A DNA stretch of 64,000 nucleotides, taken from positions 1,926,001 to 1,990,000 of the forward strand of contig NZ_JAUTAU010000001.1 in NCBI RefSeq assembly GCF_030818775.1. Reading direction: 5' to 3'. The first letter of the stretch is position 1. Each line of letters begins with the position of its first letter. The notes under the pieces were generated by a model. That model made no database searches and was not told the DNA's origin. It was given only the letters and a program-made list of their open reading frames with translations. Of this stretch, positions 25,272 through 34,659 are shown one piece after another. Made by a program: the position numbers and the translations under genes. This DNA is from Bacillus sp. SORGH_AS_0510. Its GTDB lineage: Bacteria > Bacillota > Bacilli > Bacillales > Cytobacillaceae.

Positions 25272-26195
25272 ATGGAAACAATCCTACATTTTTTACCTAA
25301 AAATATAGCAGATTTAATCAGCCAAATCCCTCCTAATCAAAAAGATGAACTAGAAGAAATACGCATTCGAATAAACCGACCCATGGAAATAACATTAAAG
25401 GGAGCACCCAGGTTTCTTTCTTATATTATTCAACCTGAAGATGCCTTTCACCTAATGAATAAGATAAGTCATTTTTCTATTTATACGCTTGAAGAAGAAC
25501 TTAAACGCGGTTATATAACCGTTTCAGGAGGACACCGCATAGGGCTAGCTGGGAAAGTTATTCTTGAGGAAGGAAAGGTAAAAGCAATTAGGGATATCGC
25601 TTCTTTTAACATAAGGATTGCAAGAGAAAAGGTGGGGATTGCTGAATCAATTGTTCCCTTTCTGTTTCAAGGCAGTTGGATGCATTCCATGATTATCGGC
25701 CCGCCTCAAACAGGGAAAACCACCATGTTACGGGATTTAGCAAGAATTATATCCTCAGGGGATCAATTAAACCATATAGCAGCTTCTAAGGTTGGAATTG
25801 TTGATGAACGCAGCGAAATAGCTGGTTGTGTAAATGGGGTGCCACAATTAACTTTTGGTCATCGTTTGGATGTCCTAGATGCCTGTCCAAAGGCAGAAGG
25901 AATGATGATGATGATTCGGTCGATGAGCCCAGATGTCTTAATTGTCGATGAAATAGGTCGTAAAGAGGATGCTGAAGCCATTCAAGAAGCTATACATGCA
26001 GGGATTAAATTGATCATGACCACGCACGGGACTAGCTTAGAAGAAATCCGAAAACGTCCATCATTAAGAGACATTATTGATCAAGGAATATTTCAACGCT
26101 TTATCGTTTTAAGCAGAGCATCAGGACCTGGTACTATTACCCATATTTTAGATTCCAATGGTAAAGAATTGACCCAAAAAGTGAGGGTGACATAA
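25272..26195 (+). CDS. spoIIIAA: Stage III sporulation ATPase SpoIIIAA
   Basis: This is a 307-aa RecA-like/secretion-type ATPase. Walker A is GPPQTGKTT and Walker B-like sequence is VLIVDEIG. It is proposed to power the SpoIIIA-SpoIIQ feeding-tube channel that links mother cell and forespore. AAGGAGG precedes the ATG with normal spacing. It is the first of eight co-directional genes; the stop codon abuts the spoIIIAB start. Confidence 0.97.
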   Translation: METILHFLPKNIADLISQIPPNQKDELEEIRIRINRPMEITLKGAPRFLSYIIQPEDAFHLMNKISHFSIYTLEEELKRGYITVSGGHRIGLAGKVILEEGKVKAIRDIASFNIRIAREKVGIAESIVPFLFQGSWMHSMIIGPPQTGKTTMLRDLARIISSGDQLNHIAASKVGIVDERSEIAGCVNGVPQLTFGHRLDVLDACPKAEGMMMMIRSMSPDVLIVDEIGRKEDAEAIQEAIHAGIKLIMTTHGTSLEEIRKRPSLRDIIDQGIFQRFIVLSRASGPGTITHILDSNGKELTQKVRVT

Positions 26196-26711
26196 ATGAT
26201 TAAGCTATTGGGAGCTATTATCATTATTGTTGCTACAACTTGGACAGGATTTGAAGCTGCAAGGCATTTTAGCGAACGCCCGAAACAGCTTAGAGCATTG
26301 AGGTCAGCCCTCCAGTCACTCGAAGCAGAAATAATGTATGGTCACACACCATTGCATGAAGCATCTAGACGATTAGCTGAACAATTATCCAATCCACTTG
26401 CCTCCTTTTTTGAATCATTTGCAAGGAAACTAACAGACACCGAAACAACTGTTAAAGAGGCTTGGGAAACATGTTTAAAAGAGGTTTGGAAGGCCACAGC
26501 CTTAAAACAGGGAGAATTTGAAATTATGAAGCAGTTTGGGGAAACCCTTGGTCGTCATGATCGCTTTTCCCAACAAAAACATATTATGCTAACTCTTTCT
26601 CATTTGGAAAGAGAGGAAGTGGATGCCATCGACCGGCAAGCAAAATATGAAAAAATGGTAAAGAGTCTAGGATTTTTGTCGGGATTACTGCTAATTATTT
26701 TATTATTTTAG
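26196..26711 (+). CDS. spoIIIAB: Stage III sporulation protein SpoIIIAB
   Basis: This 171-aa protein has a membrane helix at each end (about 2-18 and 155-170) and a helical middle containing FSERPKQLRALRSALQSLEAE and CDS-typical HDRFSQQKHI. It resembles the GspF/type II secretion platform fold. Genetically it is needed for the feeding-tube complex and sigma-G activity. It starts directly at the end of spoIIIAA. Confidence 0.96.
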   Translation: MIKLLGAIIIIVATTWTGFEAARHFSERPKQLRALRSALQSLEAEIMYGHTPLHEASRRLAEQLSNPLASFFESFARKLTDTETTVKEAWETCLKEVWKATALKQGEFEIMKQFGETLGRHDRFSQQKHIMLTLSHLEREEVDAIDRQAKYEKMVKSLGFLSGLLLIILLF

Positions 26712-26722
26712 GGGGAAAAGCA

Positions 26723-26926
26723 ATGGGTTTAGAAGTGGATATTATTTTTAAAATAGCAGGAGTAGGAATCGTGGTTGCGTTCTTGCACACCGTTCTAGAT
26801 CAGGTGGGTAAAAAAGAGTATGCACAATGGGTTACCTTGTTTGGTTTTATATACATTTTATTCCAAGTTGCATCCATCGTAGATGATCTGTTCCAGAAAA
26901 TCAAATCGGTTTTCTTATTTCAATAG
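26723..26926 (+). CDS. spoIIIAC: Stage III sporulation protein SpoIIIAC
   Basis: This 67-aa protein with two membrane helices begins MGLEVDIIFKIAGVGIVVAF and includes QVGKKEYAQWVTLFGF. It is very conserved in endospore formers and similar to SpoIIIAD in its first half. A GGGGG-rich RBS precedes it. Confidence 0.96.
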   Translation: MGLEVDIIFKIAGVGIVVAFLHTVLDQVGKKEYAQWVTLFGFIYILFQVASIVDDLFQKIKSVFLFQ

Positions 26927-26942
26927 AGAGGGGGGCTTTGCT

Positions 26943-27332
26943 ATTGAAATCATTAAAATTGTAGGCGTTGCACTCATTGCTACCTTTTTAGCTCTTATTA
27001 TTAAGGAGCAAAAGCCAAATTTTGCATTTCTTTTAATTGTGTTTGTAGGCTGTGTTATCTTTCTTTTTCTAGTTGATAAAATTTATGAAATTATTCATAT
27101 GCTACAAAAATTAGCAGTAAATGCACATGTAAACCTAGTCTATGTTGAAACAATACTCAAAATCATAGGTATTGCATATATTGCAGAATTTGCTACCCAG
27201 ATAACTAAGGATGCGGGTCAAGGTGCAATCGCCTCTAAGATTGAATTAGCAGGAAAAGTAATTATACTCGCAATGGCGATTCCGATATTAACCGTATTAA
27301 TTGAAACCATAATTAAATTAATTCCGAGCTAA
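26943..27332 (+). CDS. spoIIIAD: Stage III sporulation protein SpoIIIAD (start codon uncertain, possibly ATT)
   Basis: This protein of about 129 residues has three to four membrane helices, clearly SpoIIIAD (IATFLALIIKEQKPNFAFLL, TQITKDAGQGAIASKIELAG). Homologues begin about two residues before the IEIIKIVG block. Here that position reads TTT GCT ATT GAA, with no ATG, GTG or TTG in frame. ATT at 26943 lies about 11 bases after GAGG (26928-26931). The only upstream standard start, ATG 26883, lies inside spoIIIAC and would add 20 unrelated residues. I list the ATT start as an inference. Confidence 0.8.
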   Translation: MEIIKIVGVALIATFLALIIKEQKPNFAFLLIVFVGCVIFLFLVDKIYEIIHMLQKLAVNAHVNLVYVETILKIIGIAYIAEFATQITKDAGQGAIASKIELAGKVIILAMAIPILTVLIETIIKLIPS

Positions 27333-27360
27333 TCACAGTCCTTTAATGAGGTGTTAAAAA

Positions 27361-28560
27361 ATGAAGCAGCGGCTGCAGATTATCCCTATTATCATTCTAG
27401 TATTCTTTTTTTCGCTCATTCCCAATGTCCATGCAGCAGAGGAAACAAAAACAACTACTTCCTCGCTATCTCCACAGGAACTGGTTGATACTCAACTAGA
27501 AACATTAGATTTAGAAGAGTTAAAGCAATTTTGGGAGGATATTACTGACAAGTATGGCGGCTTCTTGCCAGAGAGTCAGAAGGGGAGTTTATACGACTTT
27601 ATTAAAGGAGATAAGAAATTTTCCTTTAAACAATGGGGACAAGGGGTCTTAAAGTTTGCCTTTCATGAATTCGTGGCAAATGGAAAATTATTAGGATCAT
27701 TAATTATGTTAACCATCTTTAGTATGTTTCTTCAATCCATGCAGAATGCGTTTGAGAAAAGTGCAATCAGTAAGGTAGCCTATTCCATAGTTTATATGGT
27801 TCTTATCATCCTTGCTCTAAATAGTTTTCATATTGCGATCACCTACACAAATGAAGCGATTGGAACGATGACCTCCTTTATTTTGGCACTTGTTCCACTG
27901 CTATTAGCATTAATAGCTGCTTCAGGCGGTCTGGTTTCGGCGGCTTTCTTTCATCCCGTGATTTTGTTTCTTATGAATATGAGTGGTCTATTCATGCAAT
28001 ATATCATTCTTCCATTGCTATTCTTAGCAACGTTATTAAGTATTGTGAGCACGATGTCCGAACAATATAAAGTTTCACAGCTAGCACAGTTATTAAGAAA
28101 CTGGAGTATCGGACTGATGGGTCTTTTCTTAACCGTGTTTTTGGGTGTCATTTCCGTTCAAGGAGCTTCAGCAGCCGTAACAGATGGGGTAACCATTCGA
28201 ACGGCCAAATTTGTGACTGGAAATTTCATTCCTGTCATAGGAAGAATGTTTACAGATGCAACAGATACAGTTGTAAGCGCATCGGTCCTATTAAAAAATA
28301 CGGTCGGGATTGCAGGGGTAGCTATTTTACTTATTATTGTTGCTTTTCCAGCGATAAAGATATTAATGATTGCCTTCATTTATAAGTTTGCTGCTGCCAT
28401 TCTTCAACCATTAGGCGGCGGACCCATTATTAAATGTTTAGATATTATCAGTAAAAGTGTGATTTATGTATTTGCGGCATTAGGAATTGTTTCACTAATG
28501 TTCTTTTTAAGTATTACAGTCATAATAGCGGCTGGAAATCTTACGATGATGATGAGATAG
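27361..28560 (+). CDS. spoIIIAE: Stage III sporulation protein SpoIIIAE
   Basis: This 399-aa multispanning membrane protein has a signal-like N-terminus (IIPIIILVFFFSLIPNVHA), an acidic outward region (to about residue 95) and about seven helices. GVISVQGASAAVTDGVTIRT and the FVTGNFIPVIGRMFTDATD blocks are typical of the family. It is the largest membrane part of the SpoIIIA complex. The RBS is GAGGTG, 28 bases after spoIIIAD. Confidence 0.96.
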   Translation: MKQRLQIIPIIILVFFFSLIPNVHAAEETKTTTSSLSPQELVDTQLETLDLEELKQFWEDITDKYGGFLPESQKGSLYDFIKGDKKFSFKQWGQGVLKFAFHEFVANGKLLGSLIMLTIFSMFLQSMQNAFEKSAISKVAYSIVYMVLIILALNSFHIAITYTNEAIGTMTSFILALVPLLLALIAASGGLVSAAFFHPVILFLMNMSGLFMQYIILPLLFLATLLSIVSTMSEQYKVSQLAQLLRNWSIGLMGLFLTVFLGVISVQGASAAVTDGVTIRTAKFVTGNFIPVIGRMFTDATDTVVSASVLLKNTVGIAGVAILLIIVAFPAIKILMIAFIYKFAAAILQPLGGGPIIKCLDIISKSVIYVFAALGIVSLMFFLSITVIIAAGNLTMMMR

Positions 28561-28572
28561 GGGGGATCGATA

Positions 28573-29202
28573 GTGGGATTCTTAACAGAGTGGGTAACGA
28601 ATATCATACTTTTTATTTTGTTAGCTACAGTTATTGATATGCTCTTACCTAATTCAGCTTTGCAAAAGTATACGAAGATGGTTACGGGCCTACTCTTAAT
28701 AGCTATTATTCTAACCCCGGTCTTTAAATTAATATCCAAAGATTTTGAAACAACACTTGCATCTATCCCTTCGTACCAGGCGCCTGGTGAAAAAAATATG
28801 AAAAATTCGATAGATTTAAAGAAAAAAGAAATACAAGCTTCCCAACATGCATATATTTTAGAAGAAATGGCTGTCCAGCTAAAAAAGGACGTTAAGGAGG
28901 AGTTGATGGAACAATACGGATTGGAGATAGCAAAAGTTGATATAGCAATAAATGAAGAAAGTGACCAAGCATTCCCTGAAAACCTCCAAAAGGTTATGGT
29001 TCTTCTGAGACAACCTGAAAATGGCGTAAAGACAGTCGAAGCGATTAAACCAATAGAAATAAACACAGAAAAACCTCTTCCATCCAAAGGATCAACAGAA
29101 GAAACTGAAAAAATTGCCACATTTCTATCGCAGAAATGGAATGTAACTGAAAAAACAGTAGAAGTTTCGATTGAAGGGGGGATTAAAAAGAAGAATGGAT
29201 AA
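28573..29202 (+). CDS. spoIIIAF: Stage III sporulation protein SpoIIIAF
   Basis: This 209-aa protein has two N-terminal membrane helices (about 7-25 and 37-52) and an outward ring-forming domain containing IDLKKKEIQASQHAYILEEM. The GTG start follows GGGGGG. It overlaps spoIIIAG by 8 bases (ATGGATAA). Confidence 0.95.
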   Translation: MGFLTEWVTNIILFILLATVIDMLLPNSALQKYTKMVTGLLLIAIILTPVFKLISKDFETTLASIPSYQAPGEKNMKNSIDLKKKEIQASQHAYILEEMAVQLKKDVKEELMEQYGLEIAKVDIAINEESDQAFPENLQKVMVLLRQPENGVKTVEAIKPIEINTEKPLPSKGSTEETEKIATFLSQKWNVTEKTVEVSIEGGIKKKNG

Positions 29203-29845
29203 CAATCAAGGACCATTTTCATGGCTCAAAAAAATTCTTAAATTAGATGAAAAGTCAGAGAAAAAACCAAATAAATACCAATATATGATTCTGGTCTTAT
29301 GTGTTGGCGCTGCGCTAATGCTTGTAGGGAATATTGTTCTGAAACCCAATACAACCCCAGCTGAGGTTCCGGCGTCAAGCAATACCAAGGTGGCAGCTGA
29401 GGATGTGCCTGCATTTGGTTTGAAAAAAGGTTCAGGGAATAAGGCAATTGCTGCATATGAAGAAAAATATGAGGATCAACTTAAAAAAGCACTGCAGGAT
29501 ATGTTAGGTGTCAATGATGTTACTGTTGTGGTGAATATTGATTCAACCGATAAAAAGGTTTTAGAAAAAAACAGAGTGACAAAATCGCAAACAACGGATG
29601 AAACCGATCGTGATGGTGGACAACGAAAAGTGCAGGAATCTTCGACAGATGAACAACTAGTAATTGTTCGAGACGGAGAAAATGAGGGTCCAATTGTTGT
29701 GGAAACAAAAAAACCTGAAATTCGAGGTGTACTGGTAGTTGCAAAAGGAGCTGACAATATTCAGGTGAAAAAGTGGATTGTAGAAGCAGTCACAAGGGCG
29801 CTGGGAGTACCAAGCCACCGTGTCGCCGTTATGCCTAAAAAATAA
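29195..29845 (+). CDS. spoIIIAG: Stage III sporulation protein SpoIIIAG
   Basis: This 216-aa protein has one membrane helix (about 29-48, YMILVLCVGAALMLVGNIV) and an outward ring-building domain (LGVNDVTVVVNIDSTDKKVL, VVVAKGADNIQVKKWIVEAV). Family members form the large ring of the feeding tube. The ATG at 29195 follows AAGGGGGG; the frame opens further upstream at 29171 inside spoIIIAF without an RBS. Confidence 0.95.
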   Translation: MDNNQGPFSWLKKILKLDEKSEKKPNKYQYMILVLCVGAALMLVGNIVLKPNTTPAEVPASSNTKVAAEDVPAFGLKKGSGNKAIAAYEEKYEDQLKKALQDMLGVNDVTVVVNIDSTDKKVLEKNRVTKSQTTDETDRDGGQRKVQESSTDEQLVIVRDGENEGPIVVETKKPEIRGVLVVAKGADNIQVKKWIVEAVTRALGVPSHRVAVMPKK

Positions 29846-29859
29846 GAGGGGGATTTTAT

Positions 29860-30411
29860 ATGTTATTAAAAAAACAAACAGTGTGGTTATTAACAATGTT
29901 AAGTTTAGTGGTTGTTCTTTCGGTGTATTACATTACTTCTCCAGAGCAAAAGTCCAACGACCTTGCCGCTGTGCAGCAAAATGTCAAAGAACAAAAACAG
30001 GATAAAACAAAAACTGAAGCGAAAGATGGAAAAACAATTGTGTCAACTGTTGCAGGGGATGATGCATTTGAAGAACTTCGCATGAAGCTGGATGATTTGA
30101 GAAGCCAAATGCAAGAAGAACTAACTACTCAATTAGCTTCCACTGATCTACCAGCAGATCAGCGCAGTAAGGTAAAAGATCAAATGGATCGTTTAAATCA
30201 AACAGCTCAAAAGGAAGAGATTCTAGAAACATTAATTAAAACGATGGGTTATGAAGATGCCCTTGTAAGAGCGGATGGAGAGCAAGTAAGAGTAACTGTT
30301 AAGTCCAAGAAGAAACCATCTGCATCAGAAGCAAATAAAATTATTCAACAAGTAAAGAAAGAAATCGGTGAAACTAATTACGTAGCGGTAGAATTCCAGC
30401 CAACAAAATAG
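29860..30411 (+). CDS. spoIIIAH: Stage III sporulation protein SpoIIIAH
   Basis: This 183-aa mother-cell protein anchors one helix (about 7-25, LLTMLSLVVVLSVYYIT) in the engulfing membrane. Its outward YscJ/FliF-like domain (DDAFEELRMKLDDLRSQMQE, then ETLIKTMGYEDALVRADGEQ) binds forespore SpoIIQ. It is last in the operon, followed by a terminator and then repeat R3. Confidence 0.96.
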   Translation: MLLKKQTVWLLTMLSLVVVLSVYYITSPEQKSNDLAAVQQNVKEQKQDKTKTEAKDGKTIVSTVAGDDAFEELRMKLDDLRSQMQEELTTQLASTDLPADQRSKVKDQMDRLNQTAQKEEILETLIKTMGYEDALVRADGEQVRVTVKSKKKPSASEANKIIQQVKKEIGETNYVAVEFQPTK

Positions 30412-30425
30412 TAAGTTGAAATTAA

Positions 30426-30453
30426 AAGGAAGGTCAATGACTTTCCTTTTTTA
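30426..30453 (+). terminator. Terminator of the spoIIIA operon
   Basis: AAGGAAGGTC pairs with GACTTTCCTT (one mismatch) and is followed by a T run. Confidence 0.75.
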
Positions 30454-30459
30454 TTGTTT

Positions 30460-30642
30460 GGCTGTGTTAAAGAACAGTGTTGATTTTTACACCCTGTTGA
30501 TTGGAGCGGAGGGCACGAAGACTCCTGTGGGAGTATGGTTCTGGGGAGACCCCGCAGGCGCGTTTCTCCGAGGAGGCTCGCCGAAACACCCACGAACCGC
30601 TCGTGCCTGGAGCGGAAATCAACAGGCAAGTTTAACAGAGCC
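30460..30642 (+). repeat. MITE-like repeat (copy R3, 183 bp)
   Basis: Begins GGCTGTGTTAAAGAACAGTG and ends AGTTTAACAGAGCC, forming terminal inverted repeats with GTTGATT inside each end. The centre can fold on itself through GGAGCGGA/CGCTCC-type arms and contains GCGTTTCTCCGAGGAGGCTC. No coding potential. Confidence 0.9.
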
Positions 30643-30781
30643 TATTGTATAAATAATAATTTTTAGGGAAAAATACTCATTTGAGGATAATCAAAATGTT
30701 AAAATTCCCTTTTTTATATAAAAATATTAAGATAAAGAGGAAAGGGATTAGTGATTTCTTAAAAGGAAATAATTTAGATTA

Positions 30782-30830
30782 TTGAACTTTTACTAACTAT
30801 TATCGTATAGTATTAGTAGCTAGTCCTAAT
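30782..30830 (+). promoter_or_regulatory. accBC promoter overlapped by a FapR-like operator
   Basis: TTGAAC (30782-30787), an 18-bp spacer and TATAGT (30806-30811) form a sigma-A promoter. ATTAGTAGCTAGTCCTAAT (30812-30830) directly follows and resembles the FapR operator (TTAGTACCTNGTACTAA type). FapR represses lipid synthesis genes until malonyl-CoA rises. The match is by eye. Confidence 0.6.
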
Positions 30831-30857
30831 TAATGTGGTACAAGGGGTGTTACTCAA

Positions 30858-31361
30858 ATGTTAAAAGTACAAGAAATTCGTGAATTAATTAAATTGGTAG
30901 ACCAGTCGAGTATTGATGAATTCGTATATGAAAATGAAGGTTCTAAAATTCAAATGAAGAAAAATGCTGCAACGGTTGTGACTTCAGTTCAACCAGTTGC
31001 ACAGGCAGTGCCTGCCCCAGTTCAAGCAGCACCTGCTCCTGTAGTTACTCCTGCAGCAGTTACTGAAACGAAACAAGAAGCACCTAAAGTAGAAGCTGCA
31101 AGTCAAGCAGACACATCTAACCTACATAAAATCACATCACCAATGGTAGGCACATTCTATGCTTCACCAACTCCTGATGCAGATGTTTATGTAAAGGCAG
31201 GAGACAAGGTTTCAAAGGATTCAATCGTATGTATCGTCGAAGCAATGAAATTATTTAATGAAATTGAAGCTGAAGTAAATGGCGAAATTGTCGAAGTGCT
31301 AGTGAAAAATGGTCAATTAGTAGAATACGGACAGCCTTTATTTTTAGTAAAGCCTGAATAA
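30858..31361 (+). CDS. accB: Biotin carboxyl carrier protein of acetyl-CoA carboxylase
   Basis: This 167-aa BCCP carries the biotin that shuttles CO2 in acetyl-CoA carboxylase, the first step of fatty acid synthesis. The biotinylated lysine is in [12 protein letters not shown] near the C-terminus. An Ala/Pro-rich flexible linker ([15 protein letters not shown]) joins it to the N-terminal helix. It lies 14 bases upstream of accC, forming the standard accBC pair. Confidence 0.97.
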   Translation: MLKVQEIRELIKLVDQSSIDEFVYENEGSKIQMKKNAATVVTSVQPVAQAVPAPVQAAPAPVVTPAAVTETKQEAPKVEAASQADTSNLHKITSPMVGTFYASPTPDADVYVKAGDKVSKDSIVCIVEAMKLFNEIEAEVNGEIVEVLVKNGQLVEYGQPLFLVKPE

Positions 31362-31375
31362 GGAGCGATAACAGG

Positions 31376-32731
31376 ATGATAAAAAAACTGTTAATTGCAA
31401 ACAGAGGAGAAATTGCAGTTAGAATCATTCGGGCCTGCCGAGAAATGGGAATTGAATCAGTTGCTGTTTACTCAGAAGCAGACCGAGAAGCATTACATGT
31501 TCAATTGGCAGACGAAGCCTATTGTATTGGACCTACTTCATCAAAAGATAGTTACTTAAATGTAACTAATATTATTAGTGTTGCAAAACTTACGGGATGT
31601 GATGCAATCCATCCTGGTTATGGATTTTTAGCGGAAAATGCCGATTTTGCTGAGCTTTGCCGTGAATGTAATATAATTTTTGTCGGTCCAAGCCCAGAGG
31701 CAATCACAAAAATGGGAACAAAGGATATTGCAAGGGAGACCATGCGCGAAGCAGGAGTTCCTATTGTTCCAGGGTCAACTGGAATTATTAATGATATTGA
31801 CGAGGCACTTGAACTTGTTAAGAAGATCCAATATCCAGTAATTATTAAGGCAACAGCAGGTGGCGGTGGTAAAGGAATCCGCGTTGCAAAAAATGAACAA
31901 GAGTTAATTAAAGGCATCTCAATTACTCAACAGGAAGCAATGACAGCTTTCGGAAATCCTGGAGTGTATATTGAAAAATATATTGAGGACTTCCGTCATG
32001 TTGAGATTCAGATCCTAGCTGACTCCTATGGAAACACCATTCATTTAGGAGAAAGAGACTGCTCCATTCAACGCAGACTACAAAAACTTCTCGAAGAAAC
32101 ACCTTCCCCAGCACTTGATGGTGAAATTCGTGAAGAAATGGGAAATGCGGCAGTAAAAGCTGCGAAAGCAGTTGATTATTCAGGTGCAGGCACGGTAGAA
32201 TTTATATATGACTACCGCAATCGTAAGTTTTATTTTATGGAAATGAACACGAGGATACAGGTTGAGCATCCCGTAACAGAACTGGTCACTGGAATAGACC
32301 TCATTAAGGAACAAATTCGTGTGGCACGAGGCGAAAAACTTACAGTAAATCAAAAGGATGTTACTTTTACCGGCTGGGCAATTGAGTGTCGGATTAATGC
32401 AGAAAATCCTGAAAAGAACTTTATGCCTTCTGCTGGTAAAATCAATATGTACCTACCGCCAGGCGGATTAGGAGTACGGATTGATTCAGCAGCATACCCA
32501 GGATATACTATTCCGCCTTATTATGATTCCATGATTGCGAAAGTTATCACATATGGCAGCACTAGGGAAGAAGCAATTTCTAGAATGAAACGCGCGTTGA
32601 GTGAGTTTGTTGTAGAAGGTATCCATACAACGATTCCTTTCCACTTAAAACTACTTGATCATGAAACATTCGTTGAGGGACATTTTAATACAAAATTCCT
32701 AGAATTGCATGATGTGATGAAAACTATCTAA
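31376..32731 (+). CDS. accC: Acetyl-CoA carboxylase, biotin carboxylase subunit
   Basis: This 451-aa enzyme carboxylates the biotin on AccB using ATP and bicarbonate. It has the ATP-grasp glycine loop [16 protein letters not shown], the catalytic [14 protein letters not shown] block and the [14 protein letters not shown] motif. Length equals the E. coli enzyme (449 aa). The start has AAGGAG. It is followed 18 bases later by yqhY, as in B. subtilis. Confidence 0.98.
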   Translation: MIKKLLIANRGEIAVRIIRACREMGIESVAVYSEADREALHVQLADEAYCIGPTSSKDSYLNVTNIISVAKLTGCDAIHPGYGFLAENADFAELCRECNIIFVGPSPEAITKMGTKDIARETMREAGVPIVPGSTGIINDIDEALELVKKIQYPVIIKATAGGGGKGIRVAKNEQELIKGISITQQEAMTAFGNPGVYIEKYIEDFRHVEIQILADSYGNTIHLGERDCSIQRRLQKLLEETPSPALDGEIREEMGNAAVKAAKAVDYSGAGTVEFIYDYRNRKFYFMEMNTRIQVEHPVTELVTGIDLIKEQIRVARGEKLTVNQKDVTFTGWAIECRINAENPEKNFMPSAGKINMYLPPGGLGVRIDSAAYPGYTIPPYYDSMIAKVITYGSTREEAISRMKRALSEFVVEGIHTTIPFHLKLLDHETFVEGHFNTKFLELHDVMKTI

Positions 32732-32749
32732 ATATCTGGAGGTGTTACA

Positions 32750-33157
32750 ATGAGCGAATTTAGTGTTTTAGAAATGGACCAAGGAAATAACGGTCATGGG
32801 AAAATTGAGATTGCCCCTGAAGTGATTGAAGTTATTGCTGGAATTGCTGCCTCAGAGGTAGAAGGCGTTGCCGGAATGAGAGGCAATTTTGCAACAGGTG
32901 TTGTAGAACGATTAGGCAAAAAAAATCACGGTAAAGGCGTTAAAGTAGAACTTACTGAAACTGGAATAAAAGTGGATGTATACTGCATGATGAAGTTCGG
33001 TGTATCTATTCCTTCTGTTGCAGGGAAAATTCAAGATAATATTCGTCAAGCATTGCTTAATATGACGGCTTTAGACGCTGAAGAAGTAAACATTCATGTA
33101 GTTGGTATTCAATTTGAAAACCAAAAGAATGAACCAGAAATAGATCAAGAAATATAG
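32750..33157 (+). CDS. yqhY: Asp23/Gls24 family protein YqhY
   Basis: This 135-aa cytosolic protein has an Asp23 (Gls24) domain: GKIEIAPEVIEVIAGIAASE, VEGVAGM and the GVSIPSVAGKIQDNIRQALLNMTAL block. YqhY is genetically linked to acetyl-CoA carboxylase; B. subtilis deletion mutants acquire acc suppressors, which fits its place in the accBC operon. RBS is TGGAGGTG. The C-terminal tail is acidic. Its biochemical action is unknown. Confidence 0.93.
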   Translation: MSEFSVLEMDQGNNGHGKIEIAPEVIEVIAGIAASEVEGVAGMRGNFATGVVERLGKKNHGKGVKVELTETGIKVDVYCMMKFGVSIPSVAGKIQDNIRQALLNMTALDAEEVNIHVVGIQFENQKNEPEIDQEI

Positions 33158-33162
33158 TTGAT

Positions 33163-33193
33163 AAAAACCAAAGGATTGAATCCTTTGGTTTTT
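33163..33193 (+). terminator. Terminator of accBC-yqhY
   Basis: AACCAAAGGA and TCCTTTGGTT form a 10-bp stem flanked by A and T tracts. It is probably bidirectional in form but serves the plus strand. Confidence 0.85.
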
Positions 33194-33363
33194 GTATTTA
33201 TCTAACTTTTCCAACAAAGTTACAGAATGAGAAAAATATCATCCTTACAGTGCGAATCCATTTTAGTTATGCTATTATCTTTTTATGTGTAAACTATCTT
33301 GATGTAGTATGTACGAAAAATAGACAAAATTATTTAATATATATAAAAGGAGTTAACGGTATA

Positions 33364-33762
33364 ATGAAAAGAAGAACAGCAAGGGAAAAAGCGCTACAGG
33401 CACTGTTTCAAATCGATGTTAGCAACACTGAGCCAGCATTAGCTATTGAACACGTATTAGAGGGGGAAGTTGGTGACGAGTATCTATCAAACCTAGTTTT
33501 AGGAGTAGTAGAACACAAAGATGAAGTTGACAAGCTAATAATTGAAAACCTTGAAAAGTGGTCTATGGATCGTTTAGCAACAGTGGATCGAAACTTATTA
33601 AGAATTGCTACATTTGAATTGAAGTTTAATCGAAATGAAATTCCTGAAAATGTTATTTTAGATGAAGCCATTGAAATCGCTAAAATCTACGGGGATGACC
33701 AATCAAGCAAGTTTATAAATGGAGTACTTTCTAAGGTGAAACAAACGCTTCTTGCCAATTAA
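33364..33762 (+). CDS. nusB: Transcription antitermination factor NusB
   Basis: This 132-aa all-helical protein binds BoxA RNA with NusE (S10) to support rRNA antitermination. The start block MKRRTAREKALQALFQIDV and ENVILDEAIEIAKIYGDDQSSKFINGVL are typical. I chose the ATG at 33364, preceded by AAAAGGAG; the frame extends upstream to 33250 without similarity. It is 36 bases from folD. Confidence 0.97.
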   Translation: MKRRTAREKALQALFQIDVSNTEPALAIEHVLEGEVGDEYLSNLVLGVVEHKDEVDKLIIENLEKWSMDRLATVDRNLLRIATFELKFNRNEIPENVILDEAIEIAKIYGDDQSSKFINGVLSKVKQTLLAN

Positions 33763-33798
33763 TTGATTAGGTCTACTCTATCATAGGGAGAGTTGAAA

Positions 33799-34659
33799 AT
33801 GACCGCAAAACTTATTAATGGAAAAGAAATCGCCGAGAAGAAAAGATCTGAAATTGCCGAAGAGGTTAGAAAATTAAAAGCTCAACGGGTAACACCTGGT
33901 CTTGCAGTGGTCCTTGTAGGCAATAACCATGCTTCCCGAACGTATGTCACAAATAAAGAAAAAGCTTGTAAAGAGCTGGGGATAAAATCGTTATTAATTG
34001 AGATGAACGAGGAGGTTTCGGAAGAGGAACTTCTAATCAAAATCAATGAACTAAACGATGATCCTACATTTCATGGCATTTTGATCCAACTACCTCTTCC
34101 TAAACATATTGATGAAAAGAAAGTAATTGAATCCATTTCACCTTCAAAAGATGTTGATGGATTTCATCCCATAAATATTGGTCGGATGATGACGGGACAA
34201 AATGCATTTCTTCCATGCACACCCTATGGGATTATGGTGTTATTAGAAGAATCAGGCATATCCATTCCAGGAAAGCATGTAGTGGTGGTAGGACGTAGTA
34301 ATATTGTAGGAAAGCCGTCTGGACAGCTATTTCTTAATCAACATGCTACTGTAACCTACTGTCATTCTAAAACCCTGGATTTAAAGGTACATACAAATCA
34401 AGCAGATATCCTTGTGGCTGCAGTTGGCATTCCTAATTTTATTAGGGCTGAACATGTCAAAGAAGGTGCCGTAGTCATTGATGTAGGAATTAACCGAAAC
34501 GAGGCAGGGAAACTCTGTGGTGATGTAGCTTTTGATGAAGTAAGTAGAAAAGCAGGATATATTACTCCAGTTCCAAAAGGTGTAGGCCCTATGACAATCA
34601 CTATGCTTATGTACAATACCTTAAAGTCAGCGGCTGAAAGTCTAAACCGAAATATGTAG
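33799..34659 (+). CDS. folD: Methylenetetrahydrofolate dehydrogenase/cyclohydrolase FolD
   Basis: This 286-aa bifunctional enzyme interconverts 5,10-methylene- and 10-formyl-tetrahydrofolate with NADP. Active-site motif YVTNKEKACKELGI holds the general-acid Lys, and the second signature is PKGVGPMT. The nucleotide fold contains VVVGRSNIVGKPSGQL. I chose the ATG at 33799, 8 bases after GGGAG, over the TTG at 33793. It links to glycine cleavage through one-carbon units. Confidence 0.97.
   Translation: MTAKLINGKEIAEKKRSEIAEEVRKLKAQRVTPGLAVVLVGNNHASRTYVTNKEKACKELGIKSLLIEMNEEVSEEELLIKINELNDDPTFHGILIQLPLPKHIDEKKVIESISPSKDVDGFHPINIGRMMTGQNAFLPCTPYGIMVLLEESGISIPGKHVVVVGRSNIVGKPSGQLFLNQHATVTYCHSKTLDLKVHTNQADILVAAVGIPNFIRAEHVKEGAVVIDVGINRNEAGKLCGDVAFDEVSRKAGYITPVPKGVGPMTITMLMYNTLKSAAESLNRNM

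Noticed and set aside
28464..29222. Long 252-codon open frame on the minus strand opposite spoIIIAE/AF
   Set aside because: It is antisense to two clearly conserved sporulation genes, has no RBS and its residue makeup is that of a shadow frame.
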